A stretch of 64,000 nucleotides of DNA from Miscanthus floridulus (taxonomy: Eukaryota; Streptophyta; Magnoliopsida; Poales; Poaceae): assembly GCF_019320115.1 (NCBI RefSeq), contig NC_089584.1, positions 79,985,922-80,049,921 on the forward strand, read 5' to 3'. The notes under the pieces were generated by a model. That model was not told where the DNA came from. It made no database searches and saw only the letters and a program-made list of their open reading frames with translations. This document shows positions 35,981 through 49,500 of the stretch, piece after piece (position 1 is the first letter of the stretch; each line of letters starts with the position of its first letter). A program made the position numbers and the translations under genes.

Positions 35981-37442
35981 GGCAACAAGCAAGCTTGATG
36001 GAGGACCCCCACAGAGGTAAGTAGTATATTTTATTTTTCGCATTTTAATTTTCGTATTATTTATTTTCTACATTTATTTACCTTTAAAAAAATTCAAAAA
36101 AATATAAAATCCAAAAAAGCTGAATATGATAAAAACAACAAAAATATTTATTCCACTCTCATATGTGATTTAAGAATGTTTAGTTTCTCCTATGTTGAAA
36201 TGATGAATAGTTGCTCTGCCTATAATTCATCTGTGCGTAGGCTGTAACATAGTATTCCCCAAGATTTAAGTTTGTTGGCTAAAATGTCTCATCCTAAAAC
36301 TTGAAACTTGTGGGTTGCAAAAGCATGATCCTTTTCTAAGTTGTTGCAAGTTATGATATGGTAAATAAAATATGCTATGACTTTATTCTAAGAAAAACTT
36401 GACATCCAGAGTTTTCATTTTAAAAATGCTAAAACCAAAAGTTCCTCAATGGTTATGAATTTCTACCATGGCCATATGACATGATTCAAAGTGAAAACCT
36501 TAGTCATATGCTACTTATATTCACATTGAGTTTTATCAAATTATTGTGACCCTTGTAGAGATTCTCGTCATGCACCCATGATCAAGATTCATGTATACCC
36601 ACAAATAAAATGCTAATTCTTACACTGAGAGTTACGCAAAAACATGCTTTTTCCGTCCACCTAAAATAAATACTCCATTCATTTATCATGGATCTTTCTC
36701 TCCAAAATTTTCATATGCCAAAAAAGAAGTATGGGGCTATGCTAAAAAAAGAGACACATGAAGCTATCAAAATAGCAAAAGAAAAGAAAAAAATGGAACA
36801 CATGAAGGTTCCAAAGTATTGAAAAAGAGAGAGAGAGAGAGCCCATACTTCCAAGGCAATAATCAAAAGAGAGAAAGTCATGATCAAAGGAGTACAAAAA
36901 ATATTAGGATTAAGAAAATATTCCACAAACTTGCACATCTTGATTAAAGTGTATGACTTGCATCTCCTTGGATCCGATTTTTGACTTAGCAATATATGTG
37001 ATGTAAGTATGCCTCTCATTCATATCTACCTAAAACTCCATTCAAAGCCTTTTAGAATTAGGATGAAAAGAAGGCAAAACAATCAAATGCCTTGGTGAGG
37101 ATCAAACACATTGAGCGATTCAGTAAATCATGTGAGGAACTTACATTTCATTTTTCAAAATTCATAAAACCTCCGGATAGAAGGTTGATCAAAGAATGAA
37201 TGATTGGTAATTCTGTTAAAACCGTTCTATCTTGTAACCACCTGAGACTTAGAAAAGCAATAAGCCCCATAGGGATTAAGTTAAAAGGGTGGATAGAATA
37301 CCAACTTATTTAAATTGAGGAAGAATACTTTGTTATAGGCCTGGCACTTGTGAATTATATTCGTCATCGTAGCAACTACTGAGCAACAACCAATAACTTA
37401 GCTATTTGCTCAGGACGAGCAAAGGTTAAGCTTGGGGGAGCT
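35981..37442 (+). other. AT-rich 3' noncoding region of element G with polypurine tract
   Basis: A/T-rich, with AAAGAAAAGAAAAAAA-like runs and a short (GA)n tract near 36826. No reading frame. It ends AAGCTTGGGGGAGCT directly before the 3' LTR; GGGGGAG (37434-37440) is the likely polypurine tract. Confidence 0.75.
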
Positions 37443-39031
37443 TGTTGGCGGTCTTTACCGATCAAATCTGACCGCCAATTAAGACACAAAAAGAGGAGAA
37501 ATAAGCAATCTTGATCATATATGCATGTACAACTAACCAAGTTCCACATGTATTTGGAGAATATTATTTTGCAGGTCACAAATACAAATACATGGAATAA
37601 TTCACCGAAAGGCGCTTTCCAACGCTGATTTATGCAAAGGAACAAGGGAGACGCCCATCAAATCAACTCAACTGGGGCAAAACTCCATGGAGTTGCGACC
37701 CATGTCCAGCCCAAGGCCTACCACGCGAAGGCGGTGGCGAGGCAGCTCAGTCAGGGGGCAGCTGACCCCTAGGGGTGGGCGACCCCCTGACAGCGCTGCT
37801 CAGCCACCCCTCACTCTGGCAGTAGCATGCCACCATGCTAAGGAAGTGCAGCCTGGAGTTTCGAACTAGGAATAGACGAAGCACCACCTAGGCTCCTATA
37901 TAAATAGAGGGGTACCCCCCTTTCTCTCAACACACACTCACCTTGAGCATCACCTCACACACCTCACTCTCTAGTAGTAGTAGCTTTACTTTTTAGTAGC
38001 TTTAGAGCAAGGCAAAGCTACCTTGGAGATCTTGGCTCCTTGGAAGTAGAGACCTTTGGGTATGAATAGAGATATGAGTTCTTCCAAAGTTATGCTCTCG
38101 TATGATATTTATAGTCATACTTATGAACTAGAGTATAGTTATCGTGTTGTAATCTTGATATATGTCTATAGTTTGTATGTCATGAAAGTAGCACACATGA
38201 CTTTATGCTTAAACACTCATATAACTTATATAATTGGAATTATAGCAAAGTTGAGGCGGCGGTTCATCGTGCCGTTAGGTGTGCCCAAGTTCTTTACCTG
38301 TCGATCCGTAGGGTCAGGGACCCAGGGGGATTTGGTTAGTTTCTGTATACACAAGCGTGATGCTTGGGTATAGAGAGACAGGTGAATGTATTGTCCCTTT
38401 CCACGGTTGAGGGGTAGGCAGCAGGTGGTGACAACCCTATCCGTCCCTTGTAATCCCCCATGTTCAACTGAGGTGTAGGAGTCTAAATTGTCACATGAGG
38501 TTGCTGGCAGACTAGTACTCGGTGGCCTCCCGACCTACTTCACACTGAGCCCTAAAACTAATTATGTAACTTGTATGATCTTTAACTAATCTTTGTATGA
38601 CTATACTAGACCAATGCCTGCTCGACTTAGATTATTCTTTTATTCTTTCTTTTCTATTTTACCCTTTGAGGAATGCCAAGTGTGTGTCCACTATCTTGAA
38701 ATCACCATTTTTACCCCTGCTATAAACAATTGGTGTACTTACAAGCATTATTATTCAAGTTCATATCCATACTAGACTCTTAATCAAATGCCTTCCTTTG
38801 GAAAAATATAAATAACGATATCATGAATACTTCTGGGTGAAATGCTACAATGATAGCTCTGTGCGCTTGCGGATAATTATCTAAAATTGTTAAGGAACTA
38901 TCAAGGCTATTACTTACTGGCATTGCTAATCATTAGTGATGACGCTAAAAATATCAACAAGCATTTCTGGCGTTGTTGCTGGGGATGGATTCTATCTCCA
39001 TACTTGGTGATTGCGTTTAGAAATGCCAACA
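37443..39031 (+). repeat. 3' LTR of element G
   Basis: 1.59 kb, starts TGTTGGCGGTCTTTACC and ends AAATGCCAACA, followed by the CTAGA duplication. TATA box at about 37898-37905. Like the 5' LTR it contains an internal copy of the primer-site sequence. Confidence 0.92.
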
Positions 39032-39036
39032 CTAGA

Positions 39037-40231
39037 CCACTAAGCAATGCACTAGAGGCTCTCCAATCTCACTCAAGATGATTAAATCAAGTGTGCAAGT
39101 GAGTGGAGTGATGTGCTTAGCTCCCAAAGGGTGTACATAGGTGTGGGGAGTGCCAAGAGACTAGCCAAGGCCGGCCACCACCTCTATTTATAAGCCCATA
39201 GGCAAATAGAGCCGTTACCCCTTGGAGCCACTTTCTACGAGGCCACCAGACATGGCGGTGGTGGCACCGCCCTAGGGGTGGTGGTGCCCATCCAACGGTC
39301 ACCAATGGCTAGTTTGACTAGCTGTTGGGGCACCGGATACAGTGGCGGTGGTACCACACTAGGGAGGGCTGTGACCAAACCACCCAAGACCCCCTCTCTG
39401 GATAAAAATGGCAGTGACACCAGACACAGGGTGATGGTGCCCTATCCGGTGACCATCCCCAAAACCCCTACTCTCTAGATAATTTTGGCGGTGGCACCGC
39501 CCTACCAGTGGTGGTGACCAAGCGGTGCATCGCCCTCGCCAAGGCGGTGTACACCAGACACGTCGGTGACACCCCTTCTGCTGCTGCTCGAAACCAAGTC
39601 CAGGTGGGCACCGCCCTAGGGGTGGCAGTGCCACTGGACAGGGTGGTGATGCCAACCCAGCACCTCCCTCTCATCCTGGTCTGGCCAGTCACCACCCTAG
39701 GGGTGGCAGTGCCCCCAGAGGCAACACCTCATCCCCTTCTTTGCCTCCTTTGCTTCATTTGCAAATGTGCTAACACCACAAGTGTTTCACCATCACATGC
39801 AAGTGTGTTAGCATTTTCACAATCATTTTTCAAAGGTTAATCACTTCTCACCTATCGTGCACTAGGCCTAAAATGCATATGCAAGTTTTCCAACACCTAG
39901 TGGCACTAGATAATCGAGTTGTTCGATAGGAGCTCTCCTCTTAATAGTACAACTATCTATACTAAATGTGATCACACTCTCTAAGTGTCTTGATCACCAA
40001 AACAAAATAGCCCTATTGATATCACCTTTGCCTTGAGCCCATTTTGTTTTTCTCTTTCTTCTTTTCCAAGCCCAAGCACTTGATCTTCACAATGGCCATC
40101 ACCACCATCACCATGATCTTCATTTCATTCTCCACCACTTGGAATGTGCTACCCTATCTCATGATCACTTAGAGTCAAAGGGTTAGCACTTAGGGTTTCA
40201 TCAATTCACCAAAACCAAACTAGAACTTTCA
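39037..40231 (-). mobile_element. LTR H, right part
   Basis: Continuation of solo LTR H after element G, ending CCAAACTAGAACTTTCA and followed by the AGCCC duplication. Contains a minus-strand TATA box (TATTTATA on plus, 39185-39192). Upstream of it in the minus direction (39263-39712) is a cluster of near-palindromes around CCGCCCTAGGGGTGG. The open frames here are by-products of this GC-rich repeat. Confidence 0.82.
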
Positions 40232-40243
40232 AGCCCTCAAAGT

Positions 40244-40483
40244 TGTTGACAATAGAAATGGCGAATAGATAAATCCGCAAGCGCACGGATGTTAATGTAG
40301 CTTTCATCCAGGAGTACTCCAAGGTATCATATTTCCACGGGGAACGTGAAGTGAACTAGACTAAGAACTAAGTTTATCGATAGAACAAAGGTAAAATAAT
40401 AGGTAGAGAGGATATATGTGGTTTCTCTGAACTAAGGCAAGACTAAGGAATACTATATCATGGTTGTTTACTTCGGGGCATAG
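40244..40483. mobile_element. Fragment J: start of another Athila-like LTR
   Basis: Begins TGTTGACAATAG and contains AATCCGCAAGCGCACGGAT, a motif that matches the LTR of G in reverse complement (CGTGCGCTTGCGGATAA). It is cut off by the LTR of element D. The rest of J would lie beyond the window, so identity and boundaries are tentative. Confidence 0.45.
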
Positions 40484-42877
40484 TGTAGGGTCGAGATGAT
40501 GGACTAGAGGGGGTGAATAGTCCTTTCTAAAATCTAATCGCACCGGCTAACCGAAACAAATGCGGAATTAAAACTATCGGTCTAGCCATGACTACACCCC
40601 TCTATGTAAGTTCTCAAGCACCTTAAAAGGATCCTAATTAGGCAACAAAGGTGCCAGGCTAGCTAGAGCTCACCTAATCAACTCTAGGGCAAGGTCAAAC
40701 AAACCTATGCACTAGTATGTTGCACAACCGAGGGAGCTCCTACACAATCCAGTAAGCAAAAGCACAAAGCCACCTAATCTCACTAGCAATGATCAATAAC
40801 AAGACTACACGAGCCAAATTAGAGAGCGCAAATTACTTAGCTACACAAACTAAGCAATGTGACTAACAAGGTTACTAAAACCAAATTAGCCACGTAAGGG
40901 AGCTACTTCTATGCTACACAAGCAAGAAGGTAACCAGCAAGCTACACAAGCAATCTGATTACAAGAGCAACTACACAAGCACAATGTATGTAAAGTAAAT
41001 ACAAGCTTGTGTGATGAGGATGCAAACCAACAGGAAGACAAGGATGGCATGGTGATTTTATCCTGAGGTTCATGTGCTTGCCAACACGCTAGTCCCCGTT
41101 GTGTCGACCGCTGACTTGGTGGTTTGGCAGCTAATTGGCATCACCCGCCAAGCCCACACATCGGGCATCGCAAGAACCTACCCCAAAAGTGAGGGTAGCT
41201 CAATGACATGCTCTACTAGAGTCGCTCTTCATGATCCCCGAGGGGTGAGCACAATCCCCATCACAAATCCTCCTCCGAAGCACCGCACAATCTTCTCGCG
41301 TGCTTCAATGGAGACACAAGCCACCAAGTCATCTAGGAGGTGGCAACCTCCAAGAGTAACAAGCACCACTGGATTGCAACTCGATCACCTAGTGCCACTC
41401 AATGCAACCTCATGATGCAATCACACTAGAATCGCTCACTCACTCGATCGGATGATCACTATCAATCACAAGTGAGTTAGAGGGCTCCCAACCACCACCA
41501 CACAAGCCACCAAGGCTCTAGTATGCTCAGCAACTAGCCCAAGCCCGAGCTCCACCTCTATTTATAGCCCCAAGCCAAATAGAGCCATTAGAGCAAAGCT
41601 GCTGGTTTCTGTGAGGGCACCGGACACAGCAGTGCCTGGCACCGGTCACGGCGGTGCCCGCCCAACGGTCGAATTCCAATGGCTATTTCAACTAGCCATT
41701 GGTCACTGGATAGGGTGGTGGTGGCACCGCGCTAGGGGTGGCGGTGACCACCTAGCTAGCCACCCAAAACACCCTCTCTCTGGATTAAAGTGGTGGTGCA
41801 CCGCCATCACCACGGCGGTGACCAACCCACTTTGGCAACCCTTGGGTAAAAAGAGGCGGTGCCCCCGACGGTGCACCAGACACCTACTAGCGGTGCCACC
41901 ACCCTCCCCATGGCGGTGCACACTGGTCAGGGCAGTGACCACCCACTCTTAGTTGCTCTTGGCAAGTCCAGGTAGGCACCGCCCTAGTGGTGGCGATGCC
42001 ACCGGACACAGTGGCGGTGCCGTAGGGCAACACCTTCCTCTCGGCCTCCTCTAGCTCGTCACCGCCATAGGAGTGGCGGTGCACCGAACAAGGGGTGGCG
42101 GTGCCCCTAGGGCAGCACCCTGAGCCCCGTTATGCCTCCTCTTCTTTACCTTTTCCAACACCTTTGCAAATGTGCTAACACCACTAAGTGTACAATACCT
42201 TGTGCACATGTGTTATCTTTTCACAAACATTTTTCCAAAGGATTAGCCGCTCACCTTGCCACACCACTTGATCCTAGCAATGATGCAAAGTTAGATCACT
42301 CGAGTGGCATTAGATGACCGATATGTAAACAAGTTTGCCTCTCTTGATAGTATGACTATCTATCCCCAATCCGGTCATCAACTTCTCTACATGCCTATGA
42401 CCGGTGAAATGAAATGCCCTAGGTTATACCTTTGCCTTGCACATTCCATTCCACCTCCTCCGATGTCGATGCAACACATGCACCAACCAATCACCAAATG
42501 ATATGATCCACTTCATATCATCACGTGACCGTATTGGTTCATCGATCTTGACTTCACCTGCTCTTCACTGTTGCCTTGGTCCATTGGCGCCAATTCATCA
42601 CGCAACTTGCCCTTCACTCTTGTAACTGGTCCATCGAGCCAAGTCTTGTCTTGATCTTCTCCATCTTGATCACATGACTCCATGTCATGTCTCATATGCA
42701 ATGAGCTCCTTCATCACATGTGTGAGCTTTGCAACATATCCATGCCATTTCACCTCTATGGCATGTATTGCTCACACACATGTACTTGTGGACTAATCAC
42801 CTGTGTATTTCACTTAAACACATATTAGTCCACCTAAGGTTGTCACTCAATTACCAAAACCAAACAAGGACCTTTCA
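40484..42877 (-). repeat. 3' LTR of element D
   Basis: About 2.4 kb, ending AGGACCTTTCA at 42877. The left boundary is either TGTAGGGTCGAG (40484) or TGATGGACTAGAG (about 40498). A polypurine tract on the minus strand (CCAAAAAGAGGGAGAT, from 42893 to 42878) abuts the right end and shows that D points to the minus strand. The TATA box is TATTTATA on plus (41559-41566). A GC-rich near-palindrome cluster lies at 41720-42110, on the U3 side of the TATA box, as in LTR H. Confidence 0.75.
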
Positions 42878-45800
42878 ATCTCCCTCTTTTTGGTAATTGA
42901 TGACAACTCTACAAAGATATGGAAAATAAGCACTTATGGATTCATGTTGCTTTCCCAAGCAATTTTACCATGTGTAAATGATTTTGGACATGTACCACAA
43001 ACCCAAATTGGTAGTATTAGCTCCCCCTATATATGTGCTAGAGTGTTTTGTTTGAAGCTCGCACATATGCATAGATTGGAATTATGGGAGAGTAATTACT
43101 ACCAATGATGCTAAGGTGTATAGAATAAACCTTTGAAGCATGATACCAATCAGAGTTGCACTTTTAACACCATCCTTAGCACCATGAGTAGCTAGACAAC
43201 AAAAACACTAGAAATCCTGTGAGATCAATATTATAAGCAAGGTTCTAGTGCCACGTGTAGAAATACAAGTCTTGCTACCATCCAATGCATGCTAGTTGTC
43301 AAATCATCATTCAACTTCTATCACTAGCATACACCACACAAGTATGCATATTAAATTAAAAAAACTCATGCAATGCAAGCAAACACATGAATATGCACAT
43401 CTCAAATGCAAACAATCAAGTTCATGAGCTTGCTCCCCATACTTGTGTGCTTCTCTTATCCAAGAATTTTGATCCTTCTCCATTCTTCAATGTTGCTCCC
43501 TCTTTGTCCATGTCCATGTCCAAATCCAACTTCCCTCAATATCTTTATACTAATCTCTCCCCCTTTGTCATCAATTTCCATAAAAGGTGTGCATCACTTG
43601 ATACAAAGGGTGGTATTAGGGATAGATGGTTGACACTTGAATCTTGCATTTTTTATGGACACCACCAAATATTGGAATGACACCACTTGTATAGCTCTTG
43701 AGATACCACATATAGGATCTTTGACCTTGATATCAATTGGTAGGGCACCTCCCCCTATGTCATAGCATGGGTCATTCACTTGATAAACTTGAACTCTTGT
43801 AGATGAGGAAACCTTCTTCTCTTGATGATCACTTAAAGTTGAGGATCACTTGTGGAACCACCGTCTTGTATGATTGATACCACGTGTAGAGATGTGATAC
43901 CACTTGAAAGAATTTGCTACCATGGAGCCACTTGTTGGATTTTTCAATTTTGACCATTTCTTGAACATTTGCTATCTTCATGAGTACTACTTGTAGGATA
44001 TCTCTTGTAAGTTGATCTAGACACCACTTGTGAATACCACTTGATAGATCAATTTAGTCTAGATACCACTTGAAACAACCAAACTAGATATACATTTGCA
44101 TAGTTGTCTTGCACTTGTACTCTTGTTACTATGATGAGCTTCTAATGTTGACTTGAACTAAATTGATTTGCCTCTAAGTCCGGTTTGAACTAATGACAAG
44201 CTTCTTCACACCTCTTACAAGGGTTATCTTGCCAATGTTGTACTTGTCACTTGTTAGCAATAGAAATTAAATCAAGTACTTGGGTTCACTAGCTCATGAG
44301 CAAAGTCATACACTAACCACTAGATTCAATAAACCATTCAAGCAATAGTGGTAGGCTATGAATTTTAAAGATTTTCATTCGTTATGCATGATCCTATAAG
44401 CATGTACTATATGCACTAACCACATACTAGTAAGGGATGAGATGACCATGCACATTACAATGATACCTTTGCTATCTTAGAGTAGAGGATAGTCATTAGA
44501 TTCCAATTAGCCTCCGTAATAGCAATATGAAGTCCAATTATAAGCTCGGTGAAGACCAATCATCATACATAGAGTCTATTCTTCACCCATATGAATTTAC
44601 AACCACTAGTGATCAAGTGCACCATATTGAGTTGTGGTTGACTTGCTTCTTCTTTTGATCAATGTTTGCATGAGAGCACTAAATGTGAAAACCCACTTGA
44701 AATTCTATGACTAGCTCTCTTTTTGGGTGTTGCTTGCTTTCTAGATCAACCCTTTTGATTGCTTCAACTAAGCATCTCAAATGTTCCTCGGATCACCACT
44801 TTCATATTAGCCTTCCAAGTACCACACTTGATTTACCTACACATAGGCGGCAAGCCCCTACACTAGGGAGAAGCAACCTCTCTCTAAAGAACCATTCTTG
44901 ACACTCACTTGAAATGACTTGATTGGTTGATCTAAGTGATAGACTTAATTTGATGAGTAACCATGAATCCTTCTTTAAGTCTTTTTCTTTATACTTGTTT
45001 AAGTCTTTTTCTTTCTACCAAATGATCTCCAATTGTTACTAGAACTTAAACTTCATCTTGAGTTTGATCTTGATCTTCAAGTTGAGTACCAAATGTGTGC
45101 CAAGTATACTCCACAATCAAATGGCCTAGTACTCTTTGCTTGTCATGCTTCTAGATCATATAAAAACCAAACTTAGGTACCTCAACCACTTGTAATCATG
45201 TTTTCAACTTGAGGACCTTTCAATCAAAGTGACCCTAGATCAATCCAATATTTATCACTTTTCTAACAGATTCTGTACCCTTCAAAGAAATATCCATAAC
45301 TCCCAATGTACAGATCCAAATACCACGAAATTTGGTGGAGATATGCTTCACTAAGTCATCTAGAATATGTAAAATTTTGAGCTTCATTTGACTTCATATA
45401 AACTACCAGAAATCAAATCTTGCACCACTGCTCCATGCTGAAAACTGCTGCACTATAGCTGACAAGATCCACTTCAAAACCAAAGCAATTCTTATCCAAT
45501 TGTCATGAAATTTGTACAGAAACTTATACCATAAGTCTAGATCATGCATAACAAATTTCAAGCCAATCCAAATAGATTTGATCACTCAAACTCAGACTTG
45601 ATCTCAGCTAGCCCAGTTTTTTAATTTTGGACAGATTTTAACCAATTGAGCTACACTTCTTCAAAGTGAATCAAACTTGAAACTAACTTGTTTGAATACT
45701 TTCACAAGACATAAATCCATTCAGTCCACTTACTAAAGATAATCTTATGAACTTATCCAATCAAATCAATCCAAACTTGATTACTTGGCATTGAATCCAT

Positions 45801-46134
45801 TTAAACATCTTATAGCAAGCAACATTGCATATTTATCCAATTCAATCAACTCATATGCACCCAAACGAAATGATCAACAAGAGATATACCTTGGTTAGCT
45901 CATGATCATCCAATTAGAAAGCTTCAATTTACATGTTTGCAAGCCATCAAATATATCAATAAATCATCCACAATATGAATGTTACACTTGTATGTTGATA
46001 GCTCTTGGACTTCACTATCTTATTATGGCATTGGGATAATAATAATTACTTGTCAATACTTGGCTCAATCACATGATCAAAACAATGAATACCACTTGAA
46101 CCAAGCCTCCAATGCCAATGGTACCTACAATCAA
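42878..46134 (-). other. Noncoding internal region of element D
   Basis: About 3.3 kb between gag and polypurine tract in the minus direction. It is AT-rich with many ACCACTTG/CAAGTGGT motifs and no frame resembling protease, reverse transcriptase or integrase on either strand. This makes D a gag-only, non-autonomous LTR element, similar in concept to plant TR-GAG elements. Confidence 0.65.
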
Positions 46135-46518
46135 TCATCCACTTTTTGATGGTACCCAAACTAGTTTGGGTCCTCTCAAGTTAGGAGCAACATACTTAGG
46201 CATAGCCTTAGTATGAATAGCAAAATGTTTTGCAATTGCAACCAATGAGGTACCATTGCCATCCTTCCTAAGCATAGAATCATCATCAATTGAAATGGAC
46301 TTAGGAGTGTTACCTAGGGGACATGAATGTGCCATGTGTCCCCTTTCCTGACATGAGTAGCACTTCCTCTTCGATTGAGCATTTTCTTCCTTACTCATGT
46401 GGTGCTTCTCATTGCCTTGCCTCTCATAAGTTGCTTGAACCTTCTTCTCAAGCTTGGTAGGACACTTTGAGGCAAAGTGTCCCATAATTCCACACTTGAA
46501 GCACTTGATGTGAGCATA
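46135..46518 (-). pseudogene. Element D Gag C-terminal part with two zinc knuckles
   Basis: Minus-strand frame cut at its N-terminal side by the insertion of element E at 46518/46519. Two CCHC knuckles are intact: CFKCGIMGHFASKC and CYSCQERGHMAHSC. They are followed by DGNGTSLVAIAKH and a C-terminal NLRGPKLVWVPSKSG, a conserved ending of Gag in this grass retroelement group. The knuckles would bind the element RNA. The remainder of Gag should lie beyond the inserted element E, outside the window. No pol follows. Confidence 0.82.
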
Positions 46519-49500
46519 TGTAACACCCAGTTTTAAAGACAAAACCAGATACACACTATATGTGAGCCCAGGAAGTCAAATCTCACATATAGCCACAAAT
46601 AAGGGTAATATCAAAAGGCAATACTTATTACATAATGTATTAGTATAAGGAATATAACCTCAGAGTATAGATAGCAGAAAGACAACTCTGATCTTTAGGT
46701 GAAGACTCCAAATCCATAGGGACAACTGACTGGTTGACCACAAGCCTAACTCCTCCAGACTAACAATCTGGTACCCATTCGGGATTTTTATCCAAAGTAT
46801 AGAAAAGTAAAGCAAGCGTAAGTACATATCATACTCATCAATATAACATGGGGTTCATGAGGCTCAAAAGGTTGACACTGGTTTATTGTGATTAGCATTT
46901 AATAGGTCATCTTTTTAAGCAATTGAGTAGCAACGAATTTATCATAAGCCCATAAACACATCATCAGGTAAACATGAAAAATGAATAGCATAAACAATTA
47001 ACCATTATTGATCATCTTGATTCCATAAGGGTTCTTAGGCCGCTCGTGTCCGTGAGCATGGCTGTTATAATAGTTTTACACTCTGTAGAGGTTGTACACT
47101 TTCACTGTGAGTCGTGATTTACCTTTTCGCCTGAGGTGATTAGCCTCTTGACCCACTACCAAGGAAGGTTGGCAGGGTTCACTATGAAGCCTTTCAAAGG
47201 TTCATCTACCAAGTTTGGGCCGCTAAGGTTTCCCCATCAATAAGCATGAACCCCCCCCCTCCAAGGAGTGACTAACAAAAGTGCACCCTCTTGGCAGGCC
47301 GAGATCATACCTGTCGGAGCCACTCTTGTGCCATAAAGGTAACCACTAACAAGCTAGAAAAAGGTCCTCATACTGAGCTAAAGCCAGAGCCATATAGCCC
47401 TCATAGCTATACTGTAAGTCCCGGATGATCACTTACAGATAAGTCCTTAGGGAGAGGAATCTAGAGCATTTAGAAAGTAGCTAAATACTCCAGCCCCCTG
47501 TTTCCATGTTGCTAAAAAGTCACGTTTTAATGTTTATTGCATATACCATTAGTCAAGTTACAAGATCATGATTTTAGTTGAGCACTAGCAAAAACTACAG
47601 AATGCAATAACCCAAAGGTATCAAGGAATCCTGGATATCAATTAGCTAGGGAAATTACTACAGTTGCCAAGGTAGACACATGTAACATGAATTAAATGAT
47701 TAAAGGTGAATAGGTATCAAGGATGGTCCCATGCTATACTTGCCTTAAACTCAAATAAGATCTTCTTCTGGTCCAAATCTTCCAAGAATTGCTTCTGGGC
47801 TCACCACGTATAGCTCACCGACTGGACTTGATCATAGAACACCACACAAGCATCCAAATAGACATGCATAACATGCATACATAGCCATATTAGAACAATA
47901 CACCAACTAGTGGAAAAAGGATTTGAAACAGATCTACGTATTGCTACGAACACACAGACGCGGGAAGCACGCTAATTGGAGCTACAGTTGAAAAGATACA
48001 TCTACCAGAAGATTTTGCTTATAAAACAGAAAACCATAAGCTTTATTTATTTTATTATATAAAAGCATGTATATGATATTTTAGAGAAAATACTTAAGTT
48101 GAATTAAGTCAAACTTATATTTGGTTTTAAAAATCAAAGTGGAATTTATTACATTTTATTTATAAATCTAGTGACATAATTATTATTCAAGTTGGGATTT
48201 AAACCCTGAAATTCTAGAGATTTTGACATAGTAAACATTGATACTAATGCGTAGGTCACGTCGTTATGAAACCAACGCAACTTGAATGGACTATTTTAGA
48301 GTTAAAATGAATAAGTCATGATTTAAACAAGTTTTCTTTTAGTTAAATAATAGATTAAATCTACCCATGAATTTTAAATATTTAAAACATGCCTAATAGT
48401 AGTATAAACATGTAGAAAACATAAATACGGTCCTAACACAATTCGAACGGGTCAAATCGAAGTTAAAATGATAAAGTTATGGCCTAAACAAGTTTGATGG
48501 CATTTCTGTAATTAAATGAACTCAAATTTGAATTTAAACTAATTAATTCTGAATTTTAAATGCTAACTGGACTACGGGTACTAATACTCAAAACTACAGG
48601 GGCTAAAACAGAAGAAAATAGGACAAAAAAGAAATTATTTTGAGCTGGCATGGAGCGCGGATTGATTTCTGGAAACTGCAGGGACCTAAGCACAAAAAGG
48701 CACGTAGCTGACCAAGGGTTGATTGCAGCTAATGACTGGGTGGACACGTGGCAGCCTCTGGTTGACGTGGTGCGCCACGTGTGTGGTGGACTCGCTGACA
48801 TCAGCGCGGTGCACCATGTCCACGGTCCATGGTGGACCGGTTACACACCAAAACGGTGCGATCTAATCCCGGCCGTCCATCCAAGATCCGATGGCGCAGG
48901 CGTGTGCGGGTGATCCTCCAGTGGCTGCATAGCACCTCCGGTGAGCCTGCCATGGCCGGCGGCAAGGCAAGCATGGCGGTGGATGCCGGGATGGTGATTC
49001 CGGCCATCCCACTTGAAATCAAGCACATGAAAATGATCTACAGGCGCTCGCGAACTCGCTAGGGTATCGAAACAGGGATGGGGAGCACATCGGGGTGATG
49101 GTCCCCATGGCGGCGTCATTGCCAGTGTGATGGGAGCTTGCGATATAGCATTCTAGGGCATCGTTCAACAAAATGGCAGGACAGGGAGGTGAAGAAGCTC
49201 ACCGCGAGTCCGATGGCGGTGGTCGTAGCATCTGGGAGGGCTCCGAAGGCACGGGTCGATGGTGGCGGTGACTGGAGAGAGAGAAAGAAGGCGCGGGTTA
49301 GGGAAATCCAAGCGATGGTTGACCAAAATGATGAATTGATGGTACCTATGGCTTCGGTGAGTGACAATGGATCTCTGATAGGCGTCGGTGACGGCATTTG
49401 GTCTCAGGAACGGTGGATTGAAGGGTGGCGGTGAGTGAGCTCAAGTGTGGAGGGGGAAGAGGAGAGAGGGAGGGGTCCGGCTCGGTGCTTGTAGGCGGCA

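Larger units (their letters stand above)
15670..39031 (+). mobile_element. Element G: Athila-like Ty3/gypsy retrotransposon, split by element F
   Basis: Two LTRs (15670-17243 and 37443-39031) with TGTT...AACA ends, flanked by CTAGA on both sides (15665-15669 and 39032-39036). Order: 5' LTR, tRNA-Asp-type primer site, gag (17392-18741), foreign element F (19077-34065), an Athila-type second ORF (34435-35980), polypurine tract, 3' LTR. No protease, reverse transcriptase or integrase of its own is visible in about 5.2 kb of internal sequence, so G appears non-autonomous. Confidence 0.9.
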
